Under the pieces are notes generated by a model, which had not been told where the DNA came from, did not search any database, and worked only from the letters and a program-made list of their open reading frames with translations. Of a stretch of DNA of 14,548 nt, positions 1-5,315 are shown in pieces (the first letter of the stretch is position 1; each line of letters opens with the position of its first letter). The DNA comes from Clostridiales bacterium UBA6388 (GTDB taxonomy: Bacteria; Bacillota; Clostridia; Oscillospirales; Oscillospiraceae): the NCBI GenBank assembly GCA_002437575.1, contig DJQK01000021.1, positions 8,940 to 23,487 on the forward strand, given 5' to 3'. A program made the position numbers and the translations under genes.

Positions 1-197
1 ACGGTTCCACCCTGCTTACGGAAAACTTCCGTCGCTCGTGACCTCTGTAACGGGAGGGCCCGGCACGATCTACTGCGGGTTCGATCGCGCGGCTCAAAAG
101 CGGTATCCCGAACGCGCACGCCGGGGCTCTTGCAGCAGATGAGCCTCTCTCTGGTGGCGGCGGACAGACGGGACGTGTCTTTCTCCATGCCTTTATC
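1..197 (-). ncRNA. T-box riboswitch leader (3' end cut by window edge)
   Basis: Read on the minus strand, the leader ends in the T-box core AGGGTGGAACCG (positions 2-13), preceded by a perfect stem III hairpin ACGGAA-GTT-TTCCGT (18-32). Stem I carries the distal AGAGAG and GCTGCAAGAG motifs (about 126-150), with GGCTC/GAGCC closing the apical part. A further 8-bp stem with one G-U pair, GCGCGATC/GATCGTGC, lies between stem I and stem III. T-boxes bind uncharged tRNA and control transcription of aminoacyl-tRNA synthetase, amino-acid biosynthesis or transport genes. The regulated gene and the terminator lie left of position 1. I could not fix the specifier codon: UGC (Cys), CGC (Arg) and ACC (Thr) are each possible depending on how stem I is folded. 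Confidence 0.92.
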
Positions 198-203
198 GTA
201 CAG

Positions 204-232
204 AATATAGCACGTTTTGGCCGCCGTGTCAA
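204..232 (-). promoter_or_regulatory. Sigma-A promoter of the T-box transcript
   Basis: On the minus strand, TTGACA (227-232) and TATATT (204-209) are separated by exactly 17 bp. The predicted start near 197 is just upstream of the T-box stem I. Confidence 0.85.
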
Positions 233-266
233 ATGCGATTCCGGCAAAAACGCAAAAATTACTAAT

Positions 267-299
267 TTGTCACGAAATTCATACTCTTGTCACAAATTC
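267..299. repeat. Two TTGTCAC(G)AAATTC direct repeats in the divergent intergenic region
   Basis: TTGTCACGAAATTC (267-280) and TTGTCACAAATTC (287-299) repeat with a 20-bp period and differ only by one inserted G. They lie about 35 bp upstream of the leftward -35 box and about 100 bp upstream of the rightward -35 box. They could be a regulator site, but no protein is implicated. The rest of 233-396 is AT-rich. It also holds a weak TGCAT/ATGCA hairpin (343-359) and no credible gene. Confidence 0.4.
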
Positions 300-396
300 T
301 TTACTTTTTAAGCAAGAACATTTCTTTTTCGACGCCAGCATTTGCATTTATTTTATGCAGTTCTTTCCGATTTATTCATGATTTTGCATATTTCTC

Positions 397-424
397 TTGA
401 CTTTTTTCAGATTATCGGTATAAT
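397..424 (+). promoter_or_regulatory. Sigma-A promoter of the 3D-domain gene
   Basis: TTGACT (397-402) and TATAAT (419-424) have a 16-bp spacer. The predicted start near 431 gives a 5' leader of about 85 nt before the ATG at 516. Confidence 0.75.
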
Positions 425-437
425 GTACAAACAGATA

Positions 438-472
438 CTGATTCGTAACTGGATTGTATCTGATTTGTAACT
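438..472 (+). repeat. 22-bp-period direct repeat in the 3D-gene leader
   Basis: CTGATTCGTAACT (438-450) and CTGATTTGTAACT (460-472) match at 12 of 13 positions with a 22-bp period, about two helical turns. They start within a few bases of the predicted transcription start. This suggests a direct-repeat operator or an RNA element, but the function is unknown. Confidence 0.45.
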
Positions 473-515
473 ATCGTAAGCACAACATTTCTGATCCTGA
501 AAGGAGTGTTTCGCA

Positions 516-1187
516 ATGATGCTGACTGCAAGACTCAAGTCCTGCGCTGCTGCGGCCGTCGTGCTAGCCGCGTGTCTGCTGCTGCCCAATACGCCCGCGA
601 AGGCCGAGGCCGTTTCCCTGCCGGAGCCTGTGGAAACCGCCGCAGAACAGCCCGCGTCTGAGAAGACTTCCGCGTCCGTTACGCTGACGCCGCTGGCCTA
701 TGAGGCGACGGTGACGGAAATTCTAGAAGAACCGGCCGAAGAGCTGGAGGAAGAGGCCCCTGCCGAAGCAGTGCCCGCTGAAGAAACTGAAGAAGAGACC
801 GTCGACGACTCTCCCATCGCGCAGGCCACGAAGGCCGACATGCAGCGCCCGGACGATCTGGTGAAGCTCGGCGATTTTATCGCGACCGCCTACTGCGTCA
901 CCGGCCAGACCTCGACCGGCACGCAGACCACCGTCGGCCGGACGCTGGCCGTCAATCCCTATGTCATCCCCTACGGCACGGAGGTGTGGCTATACCTCGA
1001 GGACGGCACGTTCGCGGGCGATTTTATCGCGGAGGACACGGGGTCAAATATGCTGGAAAACCCGAACGTCATCGACATCTACATGGGTCAGGGCTCGTAT
1101 AACGACTGCATCCTCTGGGGCGCGCAGAACGTGCAGGTCTACATCCGCGCCACTGCGGAGTCTGATGCCGCGCAGAACGCACAATAG
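516..1187 (+). CDS. Secreted 3D-domain protein (RlpA/MltA-type double-psi barrel)
   Basis: Probable exported cell-wall-associated protein of 223 aa. Residues 1-31 look like a signal peptide: Arg/Lys near the start, a hydrophobic Ala/Leu core, and a cleavage-like A-K-A-E-A. Residues 33-110 are an acidic, Glu/Pro/Ala-rich low-complexity linker. Residues 118-212 form a 3D domain, with F-I-A-T-A-Y-C, GRTLAV, VIPYGTEVW, AEDTG and VIDIYMG. The domain is named for three conserved Asp residues and occurs in peptidoglycan-lytic and resuscitation-type proteins. Here D174 and D187 are kept, but the first position is Asn147 (AVNP instead of the usual AVDP). The gene has its own promoter, and AAGGAG (501-506) precedes ATG 516. 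In Bacillus the 3D protein YabE also lies close to rsmA, so the neighbourhood is partly conserved. Enzymatic activity is not certain. Confidence 0.88.
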   Translation: MMLTARLKSCAAAAVVLAACLLLPNTPAKAEAVSLPEPVETAAEQPASEKTSASVTLTPLAYEATVTEILEEPAEELEEEAPAEAVPAEETEEETVDDSPIAQATKADMQRPDDLVKLGDFIATAYCVTGQTSTGTQTTVGRTLAVNPYVIPYGTEVWLYLEDGTFAGDFIAEDTGSNMLENPNVIDIYMGQGSYNDCILWGAQNVQVYIRATAESDAAQNAQ

Positions 1188-1198
1188 GATTGAAAAAC

Positions 1199-1238
1199 CG
1201 CCTTTTCCCTGCTACAATGGGGGAAAGGCGATTTTTTT
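1199..1238 (+). terminator. Rho-independent terminator after the 3D gene
   Basis: CGCCTTTTCCC pairs with the mirrored arm ending GGGAAAGGCG (11 bp, one G-T) and is followed by A and seven T. An A-run upstream (1193-1197) could let it act weakly on the other strand. It lies only about 20 bp before rsmA, so rsmA needs read-through or a promoter that I could not identify. Confidence 0.9.
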
Positions 1239-1258
1239 GATGGGACGGTTTGGATTTC

Positions 1259-2113
1259 ATGGATCTTTGCAATATCAATGACATCAGGGCGCTGCTTGCG
1301 CGCCACGGCTTTCACTTTTCCAAGGCCAAGGGGCAGAATTTTCTGACGCAGAGCTGGGTCCCGCGCGAAATTGTGCTGGGGGCCTGCATCGACGAGACCT
1401 GCGGCGTGCTGGAGGTCGGCCCCGGCATCGGACCACTGACGCAGCAGCTGTGCAGAAGCGCAAAAAAGGTCGTGGCCGTCGAGGTCGACCGCTCGTTACA
1501 GCCGGTGCTGGCCGAGACGATGGCGGGAAATGAAAATTTGGAGATCATCTTCGGCGATATTTTGAAAACAGACATCCCGGCGCTCGTTTCCGAGGAATTT
1601 TCCGGCCTTCGCCCGATGGCCTGTGCGAACCTGCCGTATTATATCACAACGCCGGTGCTGGCCGCGCTTTTGGAGAGCCGCGCGTTCGAGGCTGTGACGG
1701 TCATGGTGCAGAAGGAGGTGGCCCAGCGCATCTGCGCTCCTGCCGGAAAGGGAGACTACGGCGCGTTTTCGGTCTTCTGCCAGTATTACGCCATGCCGGA
1801 GCTTTTGTTTGACGTGCCGCCGTCGTGCTTTATCCCGCAGCCGAAGGTCACGTCCGCGGTCTTGCGTCTCACGATGCGCGAGGAACCACCCTGCCCGATC
1901 GCAGACGAGAAGCTCTTTTTCCGCGTCGTAAAGGCAAGCTTTGCTCAGCGCAGGAAGACGCTTCTCAACGCCCTTTCCTCCGGCTTCGGCGAGTTCTCGA
2001 AAGCGCAGCTGGCGTCCGTCATTGAAGCGGCGGGCTTTTCTCCCACCGTGCGCGGCGAAACGCTCGATATTCCGGGCTTTGCGAAGATCTGCGACGCACT
2101 TTTGGCGCTGTGA
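1259..2113 (+). CDS. rsmA: 16S rRNA (adenine1518-N6/adenine1519-N6)-dimethyltransferase
   Basis: RsmA (KsgA) dimethylates two adjacent adenines in the helix 45 loop of 16S rRNA, using SAM, during 30S maturation. The 284-aa product has the family opening with G-Q-N-F-L (25-29), the SAM-binding motif L-E-V-G-P-G-I-G (51-58), the acidic motif VAVEVD (72-77), and the catalytic motif IV N-L-P-Y (124-127). The C-terminal region has the usual F-A-Q-R-R-K-T stretch. Length matches the family (about 285 aa). I chose ATG 1259; an in-frame TTG at 1250 would add three residues. The ribosome-binding site is weak (GGGACGG, 1242-1248). The stop codon overlaps the next gene by 4 nt (GTGA), suggesting translational coupling. 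The gene lies just downstream of a strong terminator. Confidence 0.97.
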   Translation: MDLCNINDIRALLARHGFHFSKAKGQNFLTQSWVPREIVLGACIDETCGVLEVGPGIGPLTQQLCRSAKKVVAVEVDRSLQPVLAETMAGNENLEIIFGDILKTDIPALVSEEFSGLRPMACANLPYYITTPVLAALLESRAFEAVTVMVQKEVAQRICAPAGKGDYGAFSVFCQYYAMPELLFDVPPSCFIPQPKVTSAVLRLTMREEPPCPIADEKLFFRVVKASFAQRRKTLLNALSSGFGEFSKAQLASVIEAAGFSPTVRGETLDIPGFAKICDALLAL

Positions 2114-2457
2114 GCTACTATATTTATATCGTCCGCTGCGAAGACGGCACGCTCTACACCGGCATCACCACCGACCCGCGGCGAAGAATGCGCGAGCACG
2201 TGCTGCATCTGAAGCCCGGCGCAAAATACACGAAGAGCCACCAGGTCTTATCGCTCGAGGCGCTCTGGTCCGCGGAATCGAGAAGCGAGGCGTCGCGTTT
2301 GGAGTACGCGCTCAAGCAGCTTCCCCGCGAAAAAAAGCTGCGGCTGATCGAAAGCCCTTCCCTGCTCGCGGAATTTCTCCCTTCGCACATCGACGCCGCC
2401 GCTTATCAGACCGAAGCAGTTTTTTCTATCGACGCATTGCTGCAAAGCCGCTCTTAA
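2110..2457 (+). CDS. GIY-YIG nuclease-superfamily protein (YazA/YhbQ-like)
   Basis: A 115-aa single-domain GIY-YIG protein. The N-terminus has Y-I-Y-I-V-R-C (residues 4-10), then L-Y-T-G-I-T (15-20) and the basic helix D-P-R-R-R-M-R-E-H (22-30). A Glu in S-R-L-E-Y (about 65) matches the metal-binding position. This is the layout of the small UPF0213/YazA group, whose members are mostly uncharacterised; related small GIY-YIG proteins have nuclease activity. It starts at GTG 2110, which overlaps the rsmA stop codon (GTGA). Transcription ends at the hairpin 2465-2501. In Bacillus, yazA is also found near rsmA, which supports the assignment. The substrate is unknown. Confidence 0.9.
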   Translation: MSYYIYIVRCEDGTLYTGITTDPRRRMREHVLHLKPGAKYTKSHQVLSLEALWSAESRSEASRLEYALKQLPREKKLRLIESPSLLAEFLPSHIDAAAYQTEAVFSIDALLQSRS

Positions 2458-2464
2458 ACAAAAA

Positions 2465-2501
2465 ATCCCGCCGGAAAATCCGGCGGGATCTCGTCTTTTT
2501 T
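2465..2501. terminator. Bidirectional Rho-independent terminator
   Basis: An 11-bp perfect stem ATCCCGCCGGA/TCCGGCGGGAT has a 3-nt AAA loop (2476-2478). On the plus strand it is followed by CTCGTC and a T-run (2496-2501). On the minus strand the stem runs straight into six T (complement of 2461-2466 region). It therefore serves both the rsmA/GIY-YIG pair and the small minus ORF, whose stop codon begins at 2503. Confidence 0.93.
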
Positions 2502-2581
2502 CAGTTCTTCATGCCGCGCATGGTCATCGCGACCATACCGGCCAGATAGGCGGCGCCGCAAACAGCAAGAACACTCAGCAT
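2501..2581 (-). CDS. 26-aa membrane-type small protein, unknown function
   Basis: A short ORF on the minus strand starts at ATG 2581, eight bases after a perfect GGAGG (2590-2594), and stops at TGA 2501. The peptide begins M-L-S-V-L-A-V-C-G and is almost wholly hydrophobic/small residues through about residue 20 (one possible transmembrane helix). It ends with a basic tail (M-R-G-M-K-N). A sigma-A-like promoter lies upstream (2650-2677), and a strong terminator lies immediately downstream. A complete promoter, SD, ORF and terminator unit argues that this is a real small gene. I do not recognise a family. Confidence 0.72.
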   Translation of the reverse strand: MLSVLAVCGAAYLAGMVAMTMRGMKN

Positions 2582-2607
2582 TTTCGTTTCCTCCATTTTG
2601 AATCTCA

Positions 2608-2625
2608 CGCTGCATTTTCGCAGCG
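2608..2625 (-). other. Hairpin in the leader of the 26-aa ORF
   Basis: CGCTGC and GCAGCG form a 6-bp stem with a 6-nt loop in the roughly 60-nt leader, about 14 nt upstream of the SD on the minus strand. It may protect the mRNA or tune translation. No T-run follows it. Confidence 0.4.
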
Positions 2626-2649
2626 GCTCATTTCTTTCTTACAAGCCTC

Positions 2650-2677
2650 ATTATACACGTTTTTCCGGAGAAATCAA
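2650..2677 (-). promoter_or_regulatory. Promoter of the 26-aa small ORF
   Basis: On the minus strand, TTGATT (2672-2677) and TATAAT (2650-2655) have a 16-bp spacer. The implied transcript is about 140 nt, from about 2643 to the terminator at 2465. Confidence 0.7.
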
Positions 2678-2947
2678 CCATTTTGTACAAAACCGCACTT
2701 CTTCGTATGTACATTTTGCACAAGTAGTATATCGCTTCGTGAATTGCAAGGCGCATTTCCTGCAATTCATCCTGCATTCTATGACTGCATCGAGCCGCTT
2801 TCCACCTTGCAGGAATGCCCCGCAAAAATGAAAAAAGCCGTATATTCTGCAAGTTTTCAATCACAGAATTCCAAACACACTGCCTCGTTTGCAGCCTGTC
2901 CCGCAATTTTCGCGCCGCTTTCAGTCATTTTTGCAGGCCGAACGTGC
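2678..2947. other. Non-coding interval with nested inverted repeats
   Basis: This AT-richer interval has no credible gene, but it holds overlapping dyads. GAATTGCA (2741-2748) pairs with TGCAATTC (2761-2768). The second arm also lies in GCATTTCCTGCAA (2753-2765), which pairs with TTGCAGGAATGC (2807-2818) apart from one bulged base. The two helices compete for 2761-2765, so only one can form. The words TGCA, TTGCAG and CTGCA recur throughout. I see no promoter or T-run that would define a transcript. Confidence 0.4.
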
Positions 2948-2981
2948 AAAAAACGACGGACGCTCTTCAAAAACGTCCGCC
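2948..2981 (-). terminator. Terminator of the punA-isomerase transcript
   Basis: On the minus strand an 8-bp stem (GGCGGACG/CGTCCGTC, one G-T) with an 11-nt loop is followed by G and six T (complement of 2948-2953). It lies about 80 bp beyond the isomerase stop codon. Confidence 0.8.
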
Positions 2982-3005
2982 GGTTCGTTAAAATCTCGTA
3001 AACTT

Positions 3006-3056
3006 TTGTGAAACCCGCTGCTTTTTCATGCTTGTGAAAACCGCTGATTGCAGCGG
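3006..3056 (-). repeat. Direct repeat and small hairpin after the isomerase gene
   Basis: TTGTGAAACCCGCTG (3006-3020) and TTGTGAAAACCGCTG (3032-3046) match at 14 of 15 positions with a 26-bp period. The second copy runs into a perfect hairpin CCGCTG-ATTG-CAGCGG (3041-3056). On the minus strand this hairpin follows the isomerase stop by a few bases and is followed by only four T, so it is at best a weak first terminator. Confidence 0.5.
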
Positions 3057-3063
3057 AGCTCTC

Positions 3064-4134
3064 TCAGACGACCATTTCGTACTCGCCCATGCCGCCGGAG
3101 GTGAAGTAGCGATGCAGATCAAAGGGCGAGAACACGCCGCGGTCGGTGACGATGCCGGAAATGAGGTGCGGCGGCGTCAGATCGAAGGCCGGATAGTAGC
3201 CCTTGACGCCGTCGGCCGCCGTACGCACGCCCATGGCCTGTAAGGTAAAATCAGGGTCTCGCATTTCGATCGTCACGGTGTCCTTTGTCGGATGGCCCGC
3301 GTCGGGCGCACCGGTGACAAACGTCGGGATGCCGAAATGGTTGGCGCAGATGGCGATCTGGAAGGTTCCGACCTTGTTGACCACATAGCCGTCTAAGCAA
3401 ATGGCATCCGCCGCGCAGGTGAACACGTCCACGCCCTCGCGCTCCATGACGAACGCGGGCATATTGTCGGTGATGACCGTCACGTCGAAGCCCATGTCAT
3501 GGCAGACCGTGGCCGTCAGGCGCGCGCCCTGAAAATACGGCCTCGTTTCAGGACAGAAAAGCTTGAGCTCCTTTCCGGCAAGCTTCGCTTCTTTCAACAT
3601 CATGCCGACGATCGTCTCGCCGAAGCACTGGGTCATGACGGCCGCCTTCTGCGGGAACATCGCAACCAAATATTTCGCGATCTCGTTGACTTTGGAATAG
3701 CGCGAATTATTCGCCCGCACGACGTGCTCACGGATGGCCTCGTCGACGCGTTCGCCGTCTTTTAACGCCTCCTGCGCCGCCGCCAGGCAGCCCGCGCAGA
3801 CCTGCTCCATGCGCTTTTTCGTTGTGGGCCGGGCGTTTGCGATGCAGGCGGCCGCCTGCTCCAGAAACGCAAGCTGTTCCGGTTCTTTTTTGTCCCGGCA
3901 CTCCCACGCCGCCAGCGCCATGCCCATGCCCGCCGCAGTGTACGGCCCCGCGCTCTGGGTCACCATGTCGCGGATGGCCTGCATGACCTCGATATGCGTC
4001 CGGCAGGTCACGAATTCCACCTTTCGCGGATACACGCGCCGGTCTAAAATTTTGACCGCGCCCGCGTCGTACCACGCGACGTTTTCATATTGCAGCATAA
4101 AAGCCAGGCCCTTATCGGCTCTCGGTTCTGTCAT
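3064..4134 (-). CDS. MtnA/eIF2B-like sugar-1-phosphate isomerase, divergent
   Basis: This 356-aa protein belongs to the eIF2B alpha/beta/delta fold. It is closest in layout to methylthioribose-1-phosphate isomerase (MtnA, about 350 aa), which converts an aldose-1-phosphate to a ketose-1-phosphate. Kept features are the catalytic Cys (C170 in V-M-T-Q-C), E-T-R-P-Y-F-Q-G-A-R-L-T (196-207), T-D-N-M (222-225), the catalytic Asp (D243 in A-A-D-A-I), N-K-V-G-T (253-257) and the C-terminal P-A-F-D-L-T-P-P. Changed features are the usual R-G-A-P-A-I-G loop, here Q-S-A-G-P-Y-T (60-66), and G-A-D-R-I, which is A-A-D-A-I. The substrate may therefore not be methylthioribose-1-phosphate. It starts one base after the punA stop (TGA-C-ATG), so it probably works on the (deoxy)ribose-1-phosphate made by PNP or on a 5-modified analogue (inference). 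Confidence 0.85.
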   Translation of the reverse strand: MTEPRADKGLAFMLQYENVAWYDAGAVKILDRRVYPRKVEFVTCRTHIEVMQAIRDMVTQSAGPYTAAGMGMALAAWECRDKKEPEQLAFLEQAAACIANARPTTKKRMEQVCAGCLAAAQEALKDGERVDEAIREHVVRANNSRYSKVNEIAKYLVAMFPQKAAVMTQCFGETIVGMMLKEAKLAGKELKLFCPETRPYFQGARLTATVCHDMGFDVTVITDNMPAFVMEREGVDVFTCAADAICLDGYVVNKVGTFQIAICANHFGIPTFVTGAPDAGHPTKDTVTIEMRDPDFTLQAMGVRTAADGVKGYYPAFDLTPPHLISGIVTDRGVFSPFDLHRYFTSGGMGEYEMVV

Positions 4135-4135
4135 G

Positions 4136-4960
4136 TCAGTTCATCTCCCGGAGAATGGATCTCAAGTACGCGCTGAATTTCTCTTCGACCATGCGGCCCA
4201 TTTCGCTGACCTCTTCGGTCGTGAGGGGCTGATCGAGCATTCCGGCGGCCATATTCGTGATGACCGAGAAGCCCAGAAGCTCCAGACCGCAGTGCGCGGC
4301 CGTGAGCGCTTCCGTCACCGTGGACATTCCGACGGCGTCGCCGCCCAGAATGCGGATGGCGCGAATTTCCGCAGGCGTTTCAAACTGCGGGCCGGGCATG
4401 AAGAAGTACACGCCCTCGTGCACGCGAAGCTCGGTGTTTTTGGCAAGCCGCAGGGCAAGCTCGCGAAGTCTGGGGGTATACATCTTGCTCACGTCAAAAA
4501 AACGGGCTCCAAATTCCGGCACGTTCCGCCCGCGCATGGGGCTTGCGCCGTTTAATTTCATGTGGTCGGAAATGATCATGATATCGCCCGGCCGATAGCC
4601 CTCGTTCACGCCGCCGGCTGCGTTTGTGACGATCACCTGCTTGACGCCAAGCAGCTTAAAAAGCCGCACCGGAATGGACAGCTGCTCAAAATCGTAGCCC
4701 TCATAGGAGTGGAACCGGCCCGACATACACACGAGCTTTTTCCCCTCGAGCGTGCCGAAGATGAGCTTTCCGGCGTGATCCGGCGCGGTGGAGACGAGGA
4801 AATTCGGAATGTCGCGGTAATCCAGGCTGACCGGATCTTCGATCTGCCCGGCAAGCGGGCCAAGTCCCGTGCCCAAAATCAGCGCGATCTCGGGCGCAAA
4901 CGGCGCTTTCGATTTGACGTAGTCCGCGGTTTTTTCGTAAAAAGCAAACGGTTCGTTCAT
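4136..4960 (-). CDS. punA: Purine nucleoside phosphorylase (trimeric, PunA type)
   Basis: Cleaves purine (deoxy)ribonucleosides with phosphate to give the free base and (deoxy)ribose-1-phosphate, in the cytoplasm. The 274-aa product has the phosphate-site G-T-G-L-G (30-34), R-F-H-S-Y-E-G (82-88), N-A-A-G-G (113-117), the base-site G-P-Q-F-E-T (190-195), V-G-M-S-T (210-214) and I-T-N (234-236). Asn236 matches the residue that selects 6-oxopurines; MTA phosphorylases have Asp there, so guanosine/inosine use is expected. I chose ATG 4960 because it sits 29 bases after the -10 box and gives the family length; an open frame further upstream would start before the promoter. The SD is weak (GGTGG). 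It is first gene of a two-gene operon with the isomerase. Confidence 0.95.
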   Translation of the reverse strand: MNEPFAFYEKTADYVKSKAPFAPEIALILGTGLGPLAGQIEDPVSLDYRDIPNFLVSTAPDHAGKLIFGTLEGKKLVCMSGRFHSYEGYDFEQLSIPVRLFKLLGVKQVIVTNAAGGVNEGYRPGDIMIISDHMKLNGASPMRGRNVPEFGARFFDVSKMYTPRLRELALRLAKNTELRVHEGVYFFMPGPQFETPAEIRAIRILGGDAVGMSTVTEALTAAHCGLELLGFSVITNMAAGMLDQPLTTEEVSEMGRMVEEKFSAYLRSILREMN

Positions 4961-4988
4961 ATACCCACCATCCTGTTTCGTTTTCTTC

Positions 4989-5017
4989 ATCATACCAGAT
5001 GAAACAGCGGACTGCAA
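4989..5017 (-). promoter_or_regulatory. Promoter of punA operon
   Basis: On the minus strand, TTGCAG (5012-5017) and TATGAT (4989-4994) have a 17-bp spacer. The -35 box lies 4 bp from the -35 box of the opposite promoter. Confidence 0.82.
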
Positions 5018-5027
5018 GCGTTTGACA
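5012..5027. promoter_or_regulatory. LacI-family-like operator between divergent promoters (candidate)
   Basis: CTGCAAGCGTTTGACA contains the AANCGNTT-type centre (AAGCGTTT) typical of LacI-family operators such as PurR or CcpA sites. The word CGTTTG repeats 9 bp later (5030-5035 area). It covers both -35 boxes, so one bound protein could control both directions. This is inference from pattern only. Confidence 0.4.
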
Positions 5028-5050
5028 CGTTTGCCCTCTTCTGCTATGAT
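5022..5050 (+). promoter_or_regulatory. Promoter of the small membrane protein gene
   Basis: TTGACA (5022-5027) and TATGAT (5045-5050) have a 17-bp spacer. The -35 is a perfect consensus. Confidence 0.88.
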
Positions 5051-5079
5051 GGAAAAAAGATTTGGGAGGAGCAATTTTC

Positions 5080-5277
5080 GTGCGCTATTCTGTCCGCGCG
5101 GCCTTGACCGCCGTGCTTGTCGCGTTCGTCGCGTATTTTCTGCTCGGAGGCTTCTGGCCGGATGTGGGCGCGGTCGCCGCCGCCTGCGTGATGGGCGCGT
5201 TCATTTTAGAAGCCGGAAATCAGGACGACGGCCCGAAACATGACGAAGATATCCCCAAGGACAACCTGAAGCCGTAA
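5080..5277 (+). CDS. Small two-helix membrane protein, unknown function
   Basis: A 65-aa protein with two hydrophobic segments (about 6-25 and 30-45) and a hydrophilic acidic/basic C-tail (N-Q-D-D-G-P-K-H-D-E-D). It is likely in the cytoplasmic membrane. I chose GTG 5080 because a strong GGGAGGAG (5064-5071) lies eight bases upstream. A TTG at 5062 in frame falls before the SD and is unlikely. It has its own consensus promoter and ends at a strong terminator, so it is a monocistronic gene. It diverges from punA and shares its possible operator. I do not recognise a family. Confidence 0.8.
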   Translation: MRYSVRAALTAVLVAFVAYFLLGGFWPDVGAVAAACVMGAFILEAGNQDDGPKHDEDIPKDNLKP

Positions 5278-5283
5278 CGAAAA

Positions 5284-5315
5284 GCCGGTAAGCAGCTTGC
5301 TTACCGGCTTTTTTT
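5284..5315. terminator. Bidirectional terminator overlapping the NTPase-NUDIX stop codon
   Basis: An 11-bp perfect stem GCCGGTAAGCA/TGCTTACCGGC with a 3-nt loop is followed by seven T (5309-5315) on the plus strand. On the minus strand it is followed by TTTTCGTT. The last codons and the TAA (5301-5303) of the minus-strand gene lie inside the hairpin and T-tract. Confidence 0.93.

Noticed and set aside
267..299. TTGTCAC repeats as the start of a CRISPR array
   Set aside because: Only two short copies with a 20-bp period leave a 6-7 bp gap, too short for repeats and spacers, and no cas genes are present.
2628..2906. 92-codon minus ORF in the gene-free interval, with a helical-looking inner part starting at an ATG near 2780
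   Set aside because: It has no SD at any of its ATG codons and runs through the promoter of the 26-aa ORF and the inverted repeats. Its composition is unlike its neighbours. I treat it as non-coding.
2865..2936. 23-codon minus ORF beginning M-T-E-S-G-A-K
   Set aside because: It lies just beyond the punA-isomerase terminator and has no SD or promoter. At this length a chance ORF is likely.
5006..5074. Longer punA with an N-terminal extension
   Set aside because: The extended frame would begin upstream of the predicted promoter at 4989-5017, and homologues start near ATG 4960.
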